A stretch of DNA of 64,000 nucleotides from Domibacillus epiphyticus (GTDB lineage: Bacteria > Bacillota > Bacilli > Bacillales > Domibacillaceae), in the NCBI RefSeq assembly GCF_001975785.1, contig NZ_MSFI01000005.1, positions 1-64,000 on the forward strand, read 5' to 3'. How positions within the stretch are numbered: the stretch's first letter is position 1; each line of letters begins with the position of its first letter. A program made the translations under genes and the position numbers. Shown here piece by piece: positions 43,495-51,577 of this stretch. The notes under the pieces were generated by a model. It saw only the letters and a program-made list of their open reading frames with translations, was not told where the DNA came from and did no database searches.

Positions 43495-43617
43495 TCACGT
43501 TAAATTTCGGTGAATCAGATTGAGCGAAAGCAGACATTGCTCAAACTCGTCCGGATTAATCCCTTTAGAAGCATCGATAATCGTCTGCCTTCCAATCGAA
43601 GTATAGACATATATCAT
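43495..43617 (-). CDS. Small hypothetical protein, 40 residues
   Basis: A short ORF starting MIYVYTSIGRQTIIDASKGI and ending LIHRNLT, with GCAGGTG at fair spacing before the ATG. It lies between the decayed heme-monooxygenase gene and the siderophore operon. Sequence looks protein-like (amphipathic, no low complexity), but no family was recognised. It could be the remnant of a longer gene. Confidence 0.4.
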   Translation of the reverse strand: MIYVYTSIGRQTIIDASKGINPDEFEQCLLSLNLIHRNLT

Positions 43618-43831
43618 GTTTTACACCTGCTGCTGCTTATGTGTTATCGGATACCCGTATAAACGAAAATACTGGTTCAGCCGGTTTGTCATCATCCGTG
43701 AACTTTAAAACAATTTAATATCCTAGTGAGTTATCAAGTGTTTATATCACTAATCCCATTTGACAGCTATCCATTTCATTGTAAAGGAAAGAACTTGTAG
43801 ACGCAAGTAGTTGTCTATTAAACAGGCTCCT

Positions 43832-44111
43832 TTACTGACGCAAGTATTTAAACGTCTCACTCATCGAGTCAATAACGTATACTGGCTTTTTACGTTTTGC
43901 ACAGGACTTTTTTTCCAGCCTTTATATGTTTCTTCTGATTCCCCGCGTATCGTCACGATGACTTTCTCGTCTTCTTTACTCCGGGTGTGGATGAAAATAC
44001 TTTTGTCACTAATCCTTCCATCTCCGCCATAGCTTTTTTGCTGTCAAATTGATCGACAACGAGGTTTGATGTACCCGGTTCGACGATAATCGTCTTCATT
44101 TCGATAAACAT
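43832..44111 (-). pseudogene. Frameshifted IsdG/HmoA-like heme monooxygenase
   Basis: From ATG 44111 the reading MFIEMKTIIVEPGTS and EGLVTKVFSSTPGVKK resembles small antibiotic-monooxygenase-fold heme oxygenases (HmoA/IsdG). The frame then breaks. A second frame gives VIVTIRGESEETYKGWKKSP, with the family E(S/T)EEaxxxW motif, and a third frame gives KKPVYVIDSMSETFKYLRQ to a TAA at 43832. Two indels, or one indel plus a small deletion after KKSP, are needed to reconstruct about 95-100 residues. Two Fur boxes and a G10 tract lie upstream. Probably nonfunctional, unless the sequence has errors. Confidence 0.78.
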
Positions 44112-44119
44112 TTGTACCT

Positions 44120-44129
44120 CCCCCCCCCC
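44120..44129. repeat. Ten-base C/G homopolymer at the SD of the heme-monooxygenase remnant
   Basis: A run of ten Cs (ten Gs on the coding strand) runs straight into the Shine-Dalgarno AGG before ATG 44111. Such tracts slip easily in replication and could alter SD spacing. Confidence 0.8.
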
Positions 44130-44136
44130 GCTTAAA

Positions 44137-44180
44137 TGAGAATGATTTTCACACCTTAATTATATTGATAACGATTTTCA
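44137..44180. promoter_or_regulatory. Two Fur boxes upstream of the heme-monooxygenase remnant
   Basis: TGAGAAT-G-ATTTTCA (44137-44151) and TGATAAC-G-ATTTTCA (44166-44180) each fit the 7-1-7 Fur box TGATAAT-N-ATTATCA with about two mismatches. Their position suits iron repression of the (now broken) minus-strand gene. Confidence 0.78.
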
Positions 44181-44284
44181 TTGTCAACAGTAATTTTTCC
44201 ATCTTTTCCATCTCATAGATAAATAGAGCAGGAACCGAACTGTGTCTTTTCACGAAGATGGCTTATAAGTTTCCTAGAAAGACC

Positions 44285-44325
44285 AAAAAAGCTTCCTCGC
44301 ACGAAACGTTTGAGAAAGCTTTTTT
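44285..44325 (-). terminator. Terminator of hflX
   Basis: AAAAAAGCTT and AAGCTTTTTT arms around a 21-base loop, 20 bases beyond the hflX stop. Confidence 0.75.
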
Positions 44326-44344
44326 GACACTAATTATAGCGCAT

Positions 44345-45613
44345 TTATTTAATGACATATTTTTTATATTTTTCGTAATCAGCCCGGTGGCATTCAACTA
44401 CCAGCTTTGTCCCCTCTTCTTCATAGGCAGTTTCAAAAATAGACGCATTTTCATTAAAATGAGAGACAACCTCCCCTTCATCATAAGGAACCAGCAATTC
44501 ACAACGGACATACTCTTTGAACAAATGGCGTTTCATTACATCCGTCAATTTAAAAATACCATTCCGTTCTTTTGCTGATAAATATACAGAATTTCCAACA
44601 GATTCCGGGTATTCAATTCCGGCAAGGTCCGCTTTGTTGTACGCATAGATGACAGGCATATCTTTCGCACCAATGTCTGCAAGTGTCTTATCTGTAATGT
44701 CAATCATCGTTTGGTGCTGCGGGCTCGACACGTCAATGACATGGACAAGCAAATCCGCTTCCGCTGCTTCTTCGAGAGTGGAGCGGAATGCCTTTATTAA
44801 GTGATGGGGCAGTTTATTAACAAAACCTACTGTATCCGCAAGCAAAAATTCTTTTTTATCAGGCAGTGTAATGCTGCGAACAGACGTATCAAGTGTTGCA
44901 AATAACATATCTTTCTCAAACACCTCCGAACCACCGCCTTCATACGTTTGCAGCATCGCATTCATAATGGTTGATTTCCCAGCATTCGTATAGCCGACTA
45001 GCGCCGCAACCGGCATATTATTTTTCTTACGCTGCTTTCTTTGCACCGTGCGCTGTTCGGAAATTTTAGCGAGTTCTTTACGAAGATAGGAGATTTTCGT
45101 TTCAATTTTCCGGCGGTCCAGTTCAAGCTTCGTTTCGCCGGCGCCGCGATTTTTAAAGCCTGAACCGCCCCCCTGCCGTCCGAGTGCAATATACGTGCCC
45201 ACAAGACGGGGCAGCATATATTGAAGACGAGCCATTTCAACCTGCATCTGTGCTTCTTTCGTCTTCGCACGACGACCGAAAATATCCAAAATTAGCATCG
45301 TTCGGTCGATTACTTCGCATTCAAGCTCTTTTTCCAAGTTGCGAATTTGCGAAGGTGATAATTCTCCATCAAAAATTACGACGTCTGCTTCTTCATATTC
45401 AATAAGAGATTTTAATTCCTCAACTTTACCGGTCCCCATGTAAAGAGCTGAATTAACACGCGGCAGGTTTTGCATCATTTCTCCGCGCACATCGATCCCG
45501 CATGCATCCGCCAAATTTTTCAGTTCTTCCATCGAATAAACAAAATCATCGCCATTATCAAGGTTCACACCGGCCACAATTCCCTTTAACTGCTCCAGTT
45601 TTGTTTCGTTCAT
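44345..45613 (-). CDS. hflX: GTPase HflX
   Basis: A 422-residue HflX. The N-terminal domain has ALYMGTGKVEELK and VIFDGELSPSQIRNLE, followed by the long coiled-coil region (GRQGGGSGFKNRGAGETKLELDRR). The G domain shows G1 GYTNAGKST, G3 DTVGF and G4 NKAD. HflX binds the 50S subunit and splits stalled ribosomes after heat or antibiotic stress. ATG 45613 has CGGAGG upstream. A terminator-like hairpin (45631-45660) lies 10 bases before that RBS, so expression may be attenuated. Confidence 0.92.
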   Translation of the reverse strand: MNETKLEQLKGIVAGVNLDNGDDFVYSMEELKNLADACGIDVRGEMMQNLPRVNSALYMGTGKVEELKSLIEYEEADVVIFDGELSPSQIRNLEKELECEVIDRTMLILDIFGRRAKTKEAQMQVEMARLQYMLPRLVGTYIALGRQGGGSGFKNRGAGETKLELDRRKIETKISYLRKELAKISEQRTVQRKQRKKNNMPVAALVGYTNAGKSTIMNAMLQTYEGGGSEVFEKDMLFATLDTSVRSITLPDKKEFLLADTVGFVNKLPHHLIKAFRSTLEEAAEADLLVHVIDVSSPQHQTMIDITDKTLADIGAKDMPVIYAYNKADLAGIEYPESVGNSVYLSAKERNGIFKLTDVMKRHLFKEYVRCELLVPYDEGEVVSHFNENASIFETAYEEEGTKLVVECHRADYEKYKKYVIK

Positions 45614-45630
45614 TGCATATCCTCCGTTAT

Positions 45631-45660
45631 AAAAAAACCGCAGACGGCTGCCTGCGGTTT
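45631..45660 (-). terminator. Hairpin with T tract in the hflX leader
   Basis: AAACCGCAG and CTGCGGTTT perfect 9-base arms with an 8-base loop, followed on the minus strand by more Ts, ending about 10 bases before the hflX RBS. uppP upstream has its own terminator, so this one belongs to the hflX leader. A possible promoter (TTGATT 45699-45704, TAAAAT 45675-45680, 18-base spacer) sits immediately before it. Confidence 0.7.
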
Positions 45661-45778
45661 CCATTCGTTTCGTTATTTTATCATGCTTCTCTCTTACAAA
45701 TCAAACACTGTCCATAGCTGTATCCATTTTTTCATTCAACATCTTCTGCCACTGATACCGCCAGATAAAACCACACAA

Positions 45779-45805
45779 AAAAGCAAGGGCAGAAGCCTTG
45801 CTTTT
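45779..45805 (-). terminator. Terminator of uppP
   Basis: AAAAGCAAGG and CCTTGCTTTT perfect arms with a 7-base loop, overlapping the uppP stop codon; Ts follow on the minus strand. Confidence 0.85.
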
Positions 45806-46625
45806 ATAAAAAGACGAAATAAATTACAGCCGCAAGCACGATTCGATATATCGCAAATGGAATTAGTTTCACGCGGTTAATTAATTTCAAGAAAAATTTA
45901 ATCGAAAAGAGCGCAAAAACAAAAGCACTTATAAACCCAATAGCAAAAAACGGGAATGCATCTGGCGTGAAATACTGCCAGTTTTTCGTCAGGGAAATCA
46001 AGCTTGCCCCAAACATAATCGGAACAGCCATAATAAATGTAAAATCAGCAGCAGCCCGGTGACTCAGACCAAGCAAGACACCGCCTGAGATGGTTGAACC
46101 GGAACGGGAAAAGCCCGGCCAGAGTGATAAACATTGAATCAAACCAATGGATAAAGCCTGTCCGTATGTAATTTGATCGACTGTTTCCACTTTTCGCTTC
46201 CGTCCGCCGATTAAATCGGCTGCAATCATTAAAAACGCCCCGACAACAAGACCGATTAACACCGTTTCTGTTGAGAATAAATTTTCATCAATATAATCTT
46301 CAAATAAAACCCCGAGAACACCCGCCGGAATCAGGCCAACGATGACATGCGTCAAACGAAGACGACCGCCCTGTCCGCGTGTTTCCTTCTTTAATCCAAG
46401 TAAATCAATGAAACGATTCCTGAAAACAACAACAACGGCTAATATGGAGCCAAGTTGAATAACGATTTTAAAAGTATTCGCGGCAAACTTTCCTAAAAAT
46501 GCTTCTGACTGAAGCCACATATCATCGACAATAATCATGTGGCCTGTGGATGACACCGGCGCAAATTCGGTCAATCCTTCGACTAACCCAAGGATGACTG
46601 CTTTTAAAAGAGTAATAAAATCCAT
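45804..46625 (-). CDS. uppP: Undecaprenyl-diphosphatase
   Basis: A 273-residue BacA/UppP membrane phosphatase that recycles undecaprenyl diphosphate to the monophosphate for cell-wall synthesis; overproduction gives bacitracin resistance. Signature loops are GLTEFAPVSSTGHMIIVD near residue 17 and LSLWPGFSRSGSTISGG near residue 165. About eight helices are predicted. ATG 46625 has AAAGGAGA upstream. Confidence 0.94.
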   Translation of the reverse strand: MDFITLLKAVILGLVEGLTEFAPVSSTGHMIIVDDMWLQSEAFLGKFAANTFKIVIQLGSILAVVVVFRNRFIDLLGLKKETRGQGGRLRLTHVIVGLIPAGVLGVLFEDYIDENLFSTETVLIGLVVGAFLMIAADLIGGRKRKVETVDQITYGQALSIGLIQCLSLWPGFSRSGSTISGGVLLGLSHRAAADFTFIMAVPIMFGASLISLTKNWQYFTPDAFPFFAIGFISAFVFALFSIKFFLKLINRVKLIPFAIYRIVLAAVIYFVFL

Positions 46626-46676
46626 TAATTAATCTCCTTTTTCTGATTTCCACTCTTTAAAATAGCATGTTTTGAA

Positions 46677-46976
46677 TTATACGCCAACTATTATCCGCTT
46701 AGACTGAATTTCGTCCAAAAGCCAAACTGCACCTTCCTTGCTAAGGACAATACCCCCGCTGAATTGCCAATTATCTTTTGAAACGACGCCGGTCATTAAG
46801 CACTTTCTTTCCTCAGAATCAGGATGGTCTTCATACCTTTTAAGGATGATTGCATCTGATTCTTTCTCCATAACAACCTTATCTGAAACTTGAATATGAA
46901 GCTGGATACGAATTGATTTTGGAATGATGACTCGACCTTCTTTATCAACAGTTCGGCTGATAAGCAGTTCTTTCAT
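46677..46976 (-). CDS. AbrB-like transcriptional regulator
   Basis: A 99-residue protein with an N-terminal AbrB/SpoVT swapped-hairpin DNA-binding domain (SRTVDKEGRVIIPKSIR, residues 6-22). The C-terminal half (GVVSKDNWQFSGGIVLSKEGAVWLLDEI) resembles the AbrB/Abh oligomerisation domain. ATG 46976 has GGAGG upstream. AbrB-type proteins are transition-state or sporulation regulators; the target genes here are unknown. It stands alone between uppP and an esterase gene. Confidence 0.82.
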   Translation of the reverse strand: MKELLISRTVDKEGRVIIPKSIRIQLHIQVSDKVVMEKESDAIILKRYEDHPDSEERKCLMTGVVSKDNWQFSGGIVLSKEGAVWLLDEIQSKRIIVGV

Positions 46977-47039
46977 TTCAAACCTCCATAAATTCATTAT
47001 TATACCTCATTTTACATTATTTCACATTAACGTTAAAAT

Positions 47040-47071
47040 AAAAAGAATGTGTATAATTACACATTCTTTTT
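47040..47071 (-). terminator. Terminator overlapping the MhqD-like stop codon
   Basis: AAAAAGAATGTGTA and TACACATTCTTTTT arms with a 4-base loop; the TAA of the esterase gene lies within the stem. Confidence 0.8.
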
Positions 47072-47656
47072 ATACCAATTAGCTGCGGCCTGCACTTCTG
47101 TTCCTGTCAGCATATGTCCATTTTGTTCCCAGTGAATCGTCGTATCTGCCCCCGCACCATCTAGCAGCTGCTGTAAATCTATTGTTTCTTGCGATGGGCA
47201 AATAGGATCGTTTTCACCTGCAGCCATAAAGATCGGAACCCCTGTTAATGAAGGCAATTCAATTCCACGGCGTGGAACCATTGGATGATGCAAAATCGCA
47301 GCTTTTAATGCTTTTTCATAATGAAACAGCAGACTTGCCGCGATGTTCGCACCATTTGAATAACCAATGGCAATGATTGACTCACGGTTAAAGCCATGTT
47401 CCTCTGCAGCGTCATGAAGAAATTCATTCAGTTCTTTTGTGCGAAAAAGCAAATCTTCTTCATCAAAAACACCTTCAGCGAGCCGGCGGAAAAAACGAGG
47501 CATCCCATTTTCAAGAACATTGCCGCGGACGCTTAAAACAGACGCGTTCGAGTCAATAGCCTCAGCAAGTGGCAGTAAATCTCGTTCGGTGCCGCCTGTT
47601 CCATGCAGCATCAGCAATACACATTCATTCTTTCCCTGCTGGAAAATATGTTTCAT
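47057..47656 (-). CDS. MhqD-like carboxylesterase/hydrolase
   Basis: A 199-residue single-domain alpha/beta hydrolase of the phospholipase/carboxylesterase family. It has an oxyanion segment LMLHGTGGTERDLLPLA, the nucleophile elbow IGYSNGANIA (Ser), GENDPICP (Asp) and NGHMLT (His), so the triad is complete. Size and sequence match B. subtilis MhqD (YodD), part of the quinone-responsive MhqR regulon. ATG 47656 has CGGAGG upstream. No MhqR gene is nearby, so the stress link is inference. Confidence 0.82.
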   Translation of the reverse strand: MKHIFQQGKNECVLLMLHGTGGTERDLLPLAEAIDSNASVLSVRGNVLENGMPRFFRRLAEGVFDEEDLLFRTKELNEFLHDAAEEHGFNRESIIAIGYSNGANIAASLLFHYEKALKAAILHHPMVPRRGIELPSLTGVPIFMAAGENDPICPSQETIDLQQLLDGAGADTTIHWEQNGHMLTGTEVQAAANWYKKNV

Positions 47657-47738
47657 AACAATTCCTCCGTTCACCTATTATCTCGAATTGAAGATAATAC
47701 TACAGGAGGAAAGGTATCCCGTCAATTGATTAATCCTC

Positions 47739-48557
47739 TTATTCCGTTCCCGTTTTCCCAACGATCGTCAGCTTTTTCACATTTCTCGTTTTGTGCGTCG
47801 CGTATAAGGCGAAGCCAGTAAAGAACGCAGCGCCGACAAGGTTTCCTAGGGTCACCGGAATTTGATTCCACAGCCACCAGTCTGACATCGTCACGTCGGC
47901 ACCAAACATCATACCTGCTGGAATAACGAACAAATTGACGACAGCATGCTCATAACCCTGAGCGGCAAAGATGAAAATCGGCAGCCACATCGCCACAATT
48001 TTACCAATGACACTTTCAGACGTCATTGCCATAACGACACCAAGTGCCACCATCCAGTTACATAAAATACCTTTAACGAACGCGACGGCAAATCCTTGGC
48101 TGCCGAGCGCTTCATATGCTAGAGTTTTCGCTTCAGCTGTTTTTATCACTTGTTCAATAACCGATTGGTCATATGAAAAACGAAAAGATATAAAATAAAG
48201 TAACGCATAAAAGAGGCAGCCAATCATATTTCCGATAAAGACCCATGCCCAGTTCACCAACATTTGAGTTGATGATGCTTTTTTCTCATATACAGCAAGT
48301 GGAACAAGCGCGAAATTTCCAGTGACAAGCTCCATTCCGAGCAGCACGATCATGACAAGTCCTACTGGGAAGACGAGCGCGCCGACAAGCCCAATTCCCG
48401 TCTGAACTGTTGCCGTCATCGAAAGTGTTGCCGCGTAACTTATAACCACGCCGGCAAGAATACTTCTAATTAATAAATCCCGAAAAGGCAAACCCGCTTT
48501 CTTTGCCCCGGCCTGGACCATACTTTCTACGACCTGGTCAGGCTTTACGTAACTCAT
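47739..48557 (-). CDS. Formate/nitrite transporter family channel
   Basis: A 272-residue FocA/NirC pentameric channel with six helices. The family features GMELVTGNFALVPLAVYEKK and the second repeat FVKGILCNWMVALGVVMA are present, as is GYEHAVVNLFVIPAGMMFGADV. ATG 48557 is chosen over the TTG at 48566, which nearly touches the AAGGAG site. It is related to the broken nirC' copy at 49438-49594. Proximity to cobA and nirB' points to nitrite rather than formate. Confidence 0.88.
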   Translation of the reverse strand: MSYVKPDQVVESMVQAGAKKAGLPFRDLLIRSILAGVVISYAATLSMTATVQTGIGLVGALVFPVGLVMIVLLGMELVTGNFALVPLAVYEKKASSTQMLVNWAWVFIGNMIGCLFYALLYFISFRFSYDQSVIEQVIKTAEAKTLAYEALGSQGFAVAFVKGILCNWMVALGVVMAMTSESVIGKIVAMWLPIFIFAAQGYEHAVVNLFVIPAGMMFGADVTMSDWWLWNQIPVTLGNLVGAAFFTGFALYATHKTRNVKKLTIVGKTGTE

Positions 48558-48625
48558 ATCATACAACTCCTTGATCTCTTTTCTTTTAAATTATTCTTTC
48601 ACCAATTATATTGGCAAAAAATAAT

Positions 48626-48662
48626 AAAGCAGCCCTGTTGAATAATATCACAAGACTGCTTT
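48626..48662 (-). terminator. Terminator after cobA
   Basis: AAAGCAGCCCTGTTG faces CAAGACTGCTTT, giving about 13 pairs with several G-U on the transcript, followed by TTATTATT. It separates cobA from the nirC-like gene. Confidence 0.7.
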
Positions 48663-48678
48663 CATTTTGTACATTTTT

Positions 48679-49425
48679 TTAAAAAACTGCCGCCGTTTTT
48701 TGATCCAGGGTTTCACGGCATGTCACCACATCCCCAATAACAATGATCGCCGGGTTTGCAATTGAATGTTTTTTCACTTCTTCTACTAGATGACAGAGCG
48801 GTGCGGTCACAACTTTCTGGTTTATTGTTGTTCCATTCTCAATAATTGCCGCCATCGTCTCTCCGCTCCGGCCATTTTTCATTAACTCATCACAAATGAC
48901 GGGGAGCTGTTTCATACCCATATAGATGATGATCGTGTCAACGGCTGTCGCTATATGCGTCCATTTCACATCTTTTTTGCCACTAATTTGATGACCTGTC
49001 ACAATGGCAAATGAATTGCCAAACTCCCGATGTGTAACCGGAATACCCGCATACGCTGGTGCCGCAATGCCTGCTGTCACACCTGGAATAATATGAAAGA
49101 GAATATCATGCTTCGTTAAATACGAAGCTTCTTCTCCTCCTCTCCCAAAAACAAATGGATCGCCGCCTTTTAACCTTACAACCATTTTTCCGTTCGAAGC
49201 ATATTTTACCATAAGCTGGTTAATGCGATCCTGCTTCATCGTATGAGACTGTGGGAATTCACCACAAAATATACGAAGGGAGGACGGCTTTGATACTTTT
49301 AACAGCTGTTTATTTACAAGCCGGTCATATAAAATCACATCCGCTTTTTGTATCGCCTTTAACGCCTTTACGGTAATTAAATCCGGATCACCTGGCCCTG
49401 CGCCAACGATATACACTTCTCCCAT
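48679..49425 (-). CDS. cobA: Uroporphyrinogen-III C-methyltransferase
   Basis: A 248-residue SUMT that methylates uroporphyrinogen III at C2 and C7 to precorrin-2, the branch point to siroheme (and B12). Family motifs are VYIVGAGPGDPDLITVKA at the start, VRLKGGDPFVFGRGGEEA, VIPGVTAGIAAPAYAGIPVTHRE and TIIIYMGM. In Bacillus it sits beside nitrite or sulfite reductase because those need siroheme. Here the neighbouring nitrite reductase gene is broken, so it may now serve sulfite reductase only. It is the last intact gene of the former nirB transcript. Confidence 0.92.
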   Translation of the reverse strand: MGEVYIVGAGPGDPDLITVKALKAIQKADVILYDRLVNKQLLKVSKPSSLRIFCGEFPQSHTMKQDRINQLMVKYASNGKMVVRLKGGDPFVFGRGGEEASYLTKHDILFHIIPGVTAGIAAPAYAGIPVTHREFGNSFAIVTGHQISGKKDVKWTHIATAVDTIIIYMGMKQLPVICDELMKNGRSGETMAAIIENGTTINQKVVTAPLCHLVEEVKKHSIANPAIIVIGDVVTCRETLDQKTAAVF

Positions 49426-49437
49426 GCCGCCCGCCTC

Positions 49438-49594
49438 CTATTCTGTTCCTGTTTTCGTCTTAATAACGGACCCCTTCAGCTCCTTCTTTTTGCTCGTGGA
49501 ATAAAGTGCCATTCCAGTGAATAAAGCCCATCCAGCAACGTTCCCTATCGTTACCGGAATCTGATTCCACAGCCACCACTCAGTCATCCGCACC
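49438..49594 (-). pseudogene. C-terminal fragment of a nirC-like transporter
   Basis: Reading MTEWWLWNQIPVTIGNVAG to the stop at 49438 closely matches the last 50 residues of the intact transporter at 47739-48557, including the shared KTGTE ending. The first 220 residues are missing. Its 5' side abuts the nirB remnant at a shared GGTGCGGA, pointing to a deletion. Not a functional channel. Confidence 0.88.
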
Positions 49595-49952
49595 GGGTAC
49601 CGGAACAATAAACGGTAGTGACCCAGTTGCAATAATTAATTTGTCAAAAGGGACAGTACGTTTTTTATTTGTTTTGATCAACTTTGTATCTATATCAACA
49701 TGAATAACAGTTTCTCCTGCATAAAGCTGAATTCTGTTTTTTGCATACCAGCTCCAGTCATTCAGTGTAATATCTGAAAGCGTCGTATCTTCCCTGCAAT
49801 ACTTCTGACAATTGAATGCGATTGTAGTTCGGATACAGCTCAGTGCCGAAGATCGTAATATGAAAGCGTCCCGGACATCTCTTTATTATTTCATCTATCG
49901 AACGAACACGCGCCCTTCCATTCCCGATCATGACGATTCTTTCTTTTGCCAT
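49587..49952 (-). pseudogene. 5' fragment of nitrite reductase large subunit (nirB/nasD)
   Basis: ATG 49952, with GGAGG upstream, opens MAKERIVMIGNGRARVRSIDE and continues to YPNYNRIQLSEVLQG, the FAD-binding N-terminus of NirB/NasD. One extra A in GGAAGATACG shifts the frame into a stop. Restoring it gives GDTTLSDITLNDWSWY through KLIIATGSLPFIVPVPGAD, after which the gene ends abruptly in the nirC fragment. About 120 of roughly 800 residues remain, so it is inactive. Confidence 0.88.
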
Positions 49953-49987
49953 CTTCCCATCCTCCTAAGAGACTGTTGTTAAGGTTT

Positions 49988-50038
49988 ATTATAAGTAGAT
50001 CAAAAAAGCTGTCATACTTTATGTTATATATCCTTACA
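49988..50038 (-). promoter_or_regulatory. TnrA box and promoter of the broken nirB gene
   Basis: TGTTATATATCCTTACA (50022-50038) fits the TnrA/GlnR consensus TGTNANAWWWTNTNACA with one mismatch. On the minus strand a TATAAT at 49988-49993 lies downstream, putting the box centre near -49, the normal TnrA activating position. Confidence 0.75.
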
Positions 50039-50050
50039 TAATTTATAATA

Positions 50051-50104
50051 TGTAATAAAAATTGACATGATCGAGTTACATGTAATAAAGAAATGAGATA
50101 TAAT
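50051..50104 (+). promoter_or_regulatory. TnrA box and promoter of tnrA
   Basis: TGTAATAAAAATTGACA (50051-50067) fits the TnrA consensus with one mismatch. TTACAT (50076-50081) and TATAAT (50099-50104) with a 17-base spacer form the promoter, putting the box near -51. B. subtilis tnrA is autoactivated from such a site. Confidence 0.8.
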
Positions 50105-50132
50105 ACTTGTACAAACAATTCGAGGTGAGTAT

Positions 50133-50462
50133 ATGACGGATGAGGAAAAAACGTATAAAACGAAAAAAGTGATTACGATCGGCATCGTCAGTGAACTAAC
50201 CGGATTATCAGAGAGACAAATACGCTACTACGAAGAAAGGAGGCTCATTTTCCCGACACGCTCTGAACGGGGCACACGAAAGTATTCATTTGCAGACGTC
50301 GAAACGTTAATGGATATCGCTAACCAGATGGAGGATGGGGTGCGGACATTTGAAATTAGACAAGAAATGAAAAAGAAACCGGATGAACAAAAACTGCGCC
50401 GTTCAATGATCAAAGGCCAGCTAAACGCCCGGTTTGGCATTCAAAACGAACAAAGAAAATAA
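50133..50462 (+). CDS. tnrA: Nitrogen regulator TnrA
   Basis: A 109-residue MerR-type regulator closely matching Tnr[30 protein letters not shown] is the winged helix-turn-helix, [18 protein letters not shown] follows, and the short C-terminus ([11 protein letters not shown]) is the glutamine-synthetase-binding tail. GlnR is longer and differs in this tail. TnrA activates nitrogen-scavenging genes when glutamine is low. It is divergent from the nirB remnant; TnrA boxes face both promoters. Confidence 0.92.
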   Translation: MTDEEKTYKTKKVITIGIVSELTGLSERQIRYYEERRLIFPTRSERGTRKYSFADVETLMDIANQMEDGVRTFEIRQEMKKKPDEQKLRRSMIKGQLNARFGIQNEQRK

Positions 50463-50485
50463 GACTTGCCGCGAGAGCAAGTCTT
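50461..50485. terminator. Convergent terminator between tnrA and the chemoreceptor gene
   Basis: Perfect 9-base arms AAGACTTGC and GCAAGTCTT with a 7-base loop, between converging genes. Confidence 0.75.
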
Positions 50486-51314
50486 ATTTCTGTTCTTCTA
50501 TTAAATAAGAGTTAGTCATATCAATGGCTTCCTGTATAGACTGATTGATCTCTTCTATTCCTTTCAATTGATGATCGCCGACTTCTACAACATGATCAAT
50601 TGAGCTAGAGATAGACTGCACAACTTTTTGAACGTCGCCAATCGACTCTTCAATAATAGATGTAAATTCAAAGATGTTCGTTGATAATTTTTGAATTTCG
50701 CTAGCAACAACCGCAAATCCTTTGCCCGCTTCTCCGGCGCGCGACGCTTCAATTCGAGCATTAATTCCAAGCAGCTGGACATTTTTTGCAATATAGTTAA
50801 TATTTTGGATGACATCATCTATTTTTGTTAACTTCTCTTCAGACTCCTTCTGCTTCTCAGTTAGCTTATTACTGATTGTCACAAGAGAGTTCGCATCTTC
50901 ATTCATTTTTCCCATATTCGTATTAACCGCAGAAAGAGATGCTTCTACATTTTCATGAAAATCTTTTAAAATCTTTTCATATTTTGTTTCAAGCGCAATA
51001 CCTAAACCGCCAATCACTTGTTTACTTTCATCGTGAATAGGCATAACACCAGCAGTTAAGGGCATATTATATAGATGCTCCGGTATTTTGACAACCATTT
51101 TCTTATTATCTCTTACCGCCACAAAAAGAGGCGTCTGCTGGCTAACCTTCTCACCCAGGTTAATCCCCAAATTAAACTTCTCCCCAGGGTAAGAGCCAAT
51201 ACAAACACCATCCCGGTCGATCACTGTCATATTTGAGTCAATCGGCATAGCTCCTTTTAAAATAGGGACTACATCTAACATGTTCCGAAGCAGCGGATGT
51301 ATTTGATTCTCCAC
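50484..51314 (-). CDS. Soluble methyl-accepting chemotaxis-like protein (YfmS type)
   Basis: A 276-residue cytoplasmic receptor without membrane helices. Residues 1-115 form a sensory domain ([34 protein letters not shown]). Residues 120-270 are a coiled-coil signalling domain with the MCP hairpin tip region [33 protein letters not shown]. This matches short Bacillus receptors such as YfmS that couple to CheA without a transmembrane sensor. The ligand is unknown. Confidence 0.85.
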   Translation of the reverse strand: MENQIHPLLRNMLDVVPILKGAMPIDSNMTVIDRDGVCIGSYPGEKFNLGINLGEKVSQQTPLFVAVRDNKKMVVKIPEHLYNMPLTAGVMPIHDESKQVIGGLGIALETKYEKILKDFHENVEASLSAVNTNMGKMNEDANSLVTISNKLTEKQKESEEKLTKIDDVIQNINYIAKNVQLLGINARIEASRAGEAGKGFAVVASEIQKLSTNIFEFTSIIEESIGDVQKVVQSISSSIDHVVEVGDHQLKGIEEINQSIQEAIDMTNSYLIEEQK

Positions 51315-51535
51315 GTTTAAACCTCCAACTATGTATTTATGGACTTATTATAACAATAGTCAGGAAAATATAACACCTTATTACAAATAGTTCTAGTTTG
51401 TTGCGTATTTTGACACAAAACTTAATGTGATTTATTGGTTATTTTTTACCAGTCAATTTTTTCTTGCAATTTCAAACAGGATAATAATCAAAATATTGTA
51501 AAAAAATATATTTAATTGACATATATAATTAGTAT

Positions 51536-51565
51536 TTGTTATTCTCATAGTTATTCATATATAAT
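51536..51565 (+). promoter_or_regulatory. Promoter of the lysine-riboswitch transcript
   Basis: TTGTTA (51536-51541) and TATAAT (51560-51565) with an 18-base spacer, placing the transcript start just before the riboswitch P1 helix. A TTGACA at 51516-51521 lies further upstream. Confidence 0.6.
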
Positions 51566-51577
51566 ATAAATCCTCAT

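Noticed and set aside
43811-44032. 73-residue open frame on the plus strand
   Set aside because: It is antisense to the broken heme-monooxygenase gene, which explains the sequence, and it has no ribosome binding site.
49758-49952. Intact small NADH-binding protein of 64 residues
   Set aside because: It is the N-terminus of NirB truncated by a one-base insertion; the next frame continues the NirB sequence.
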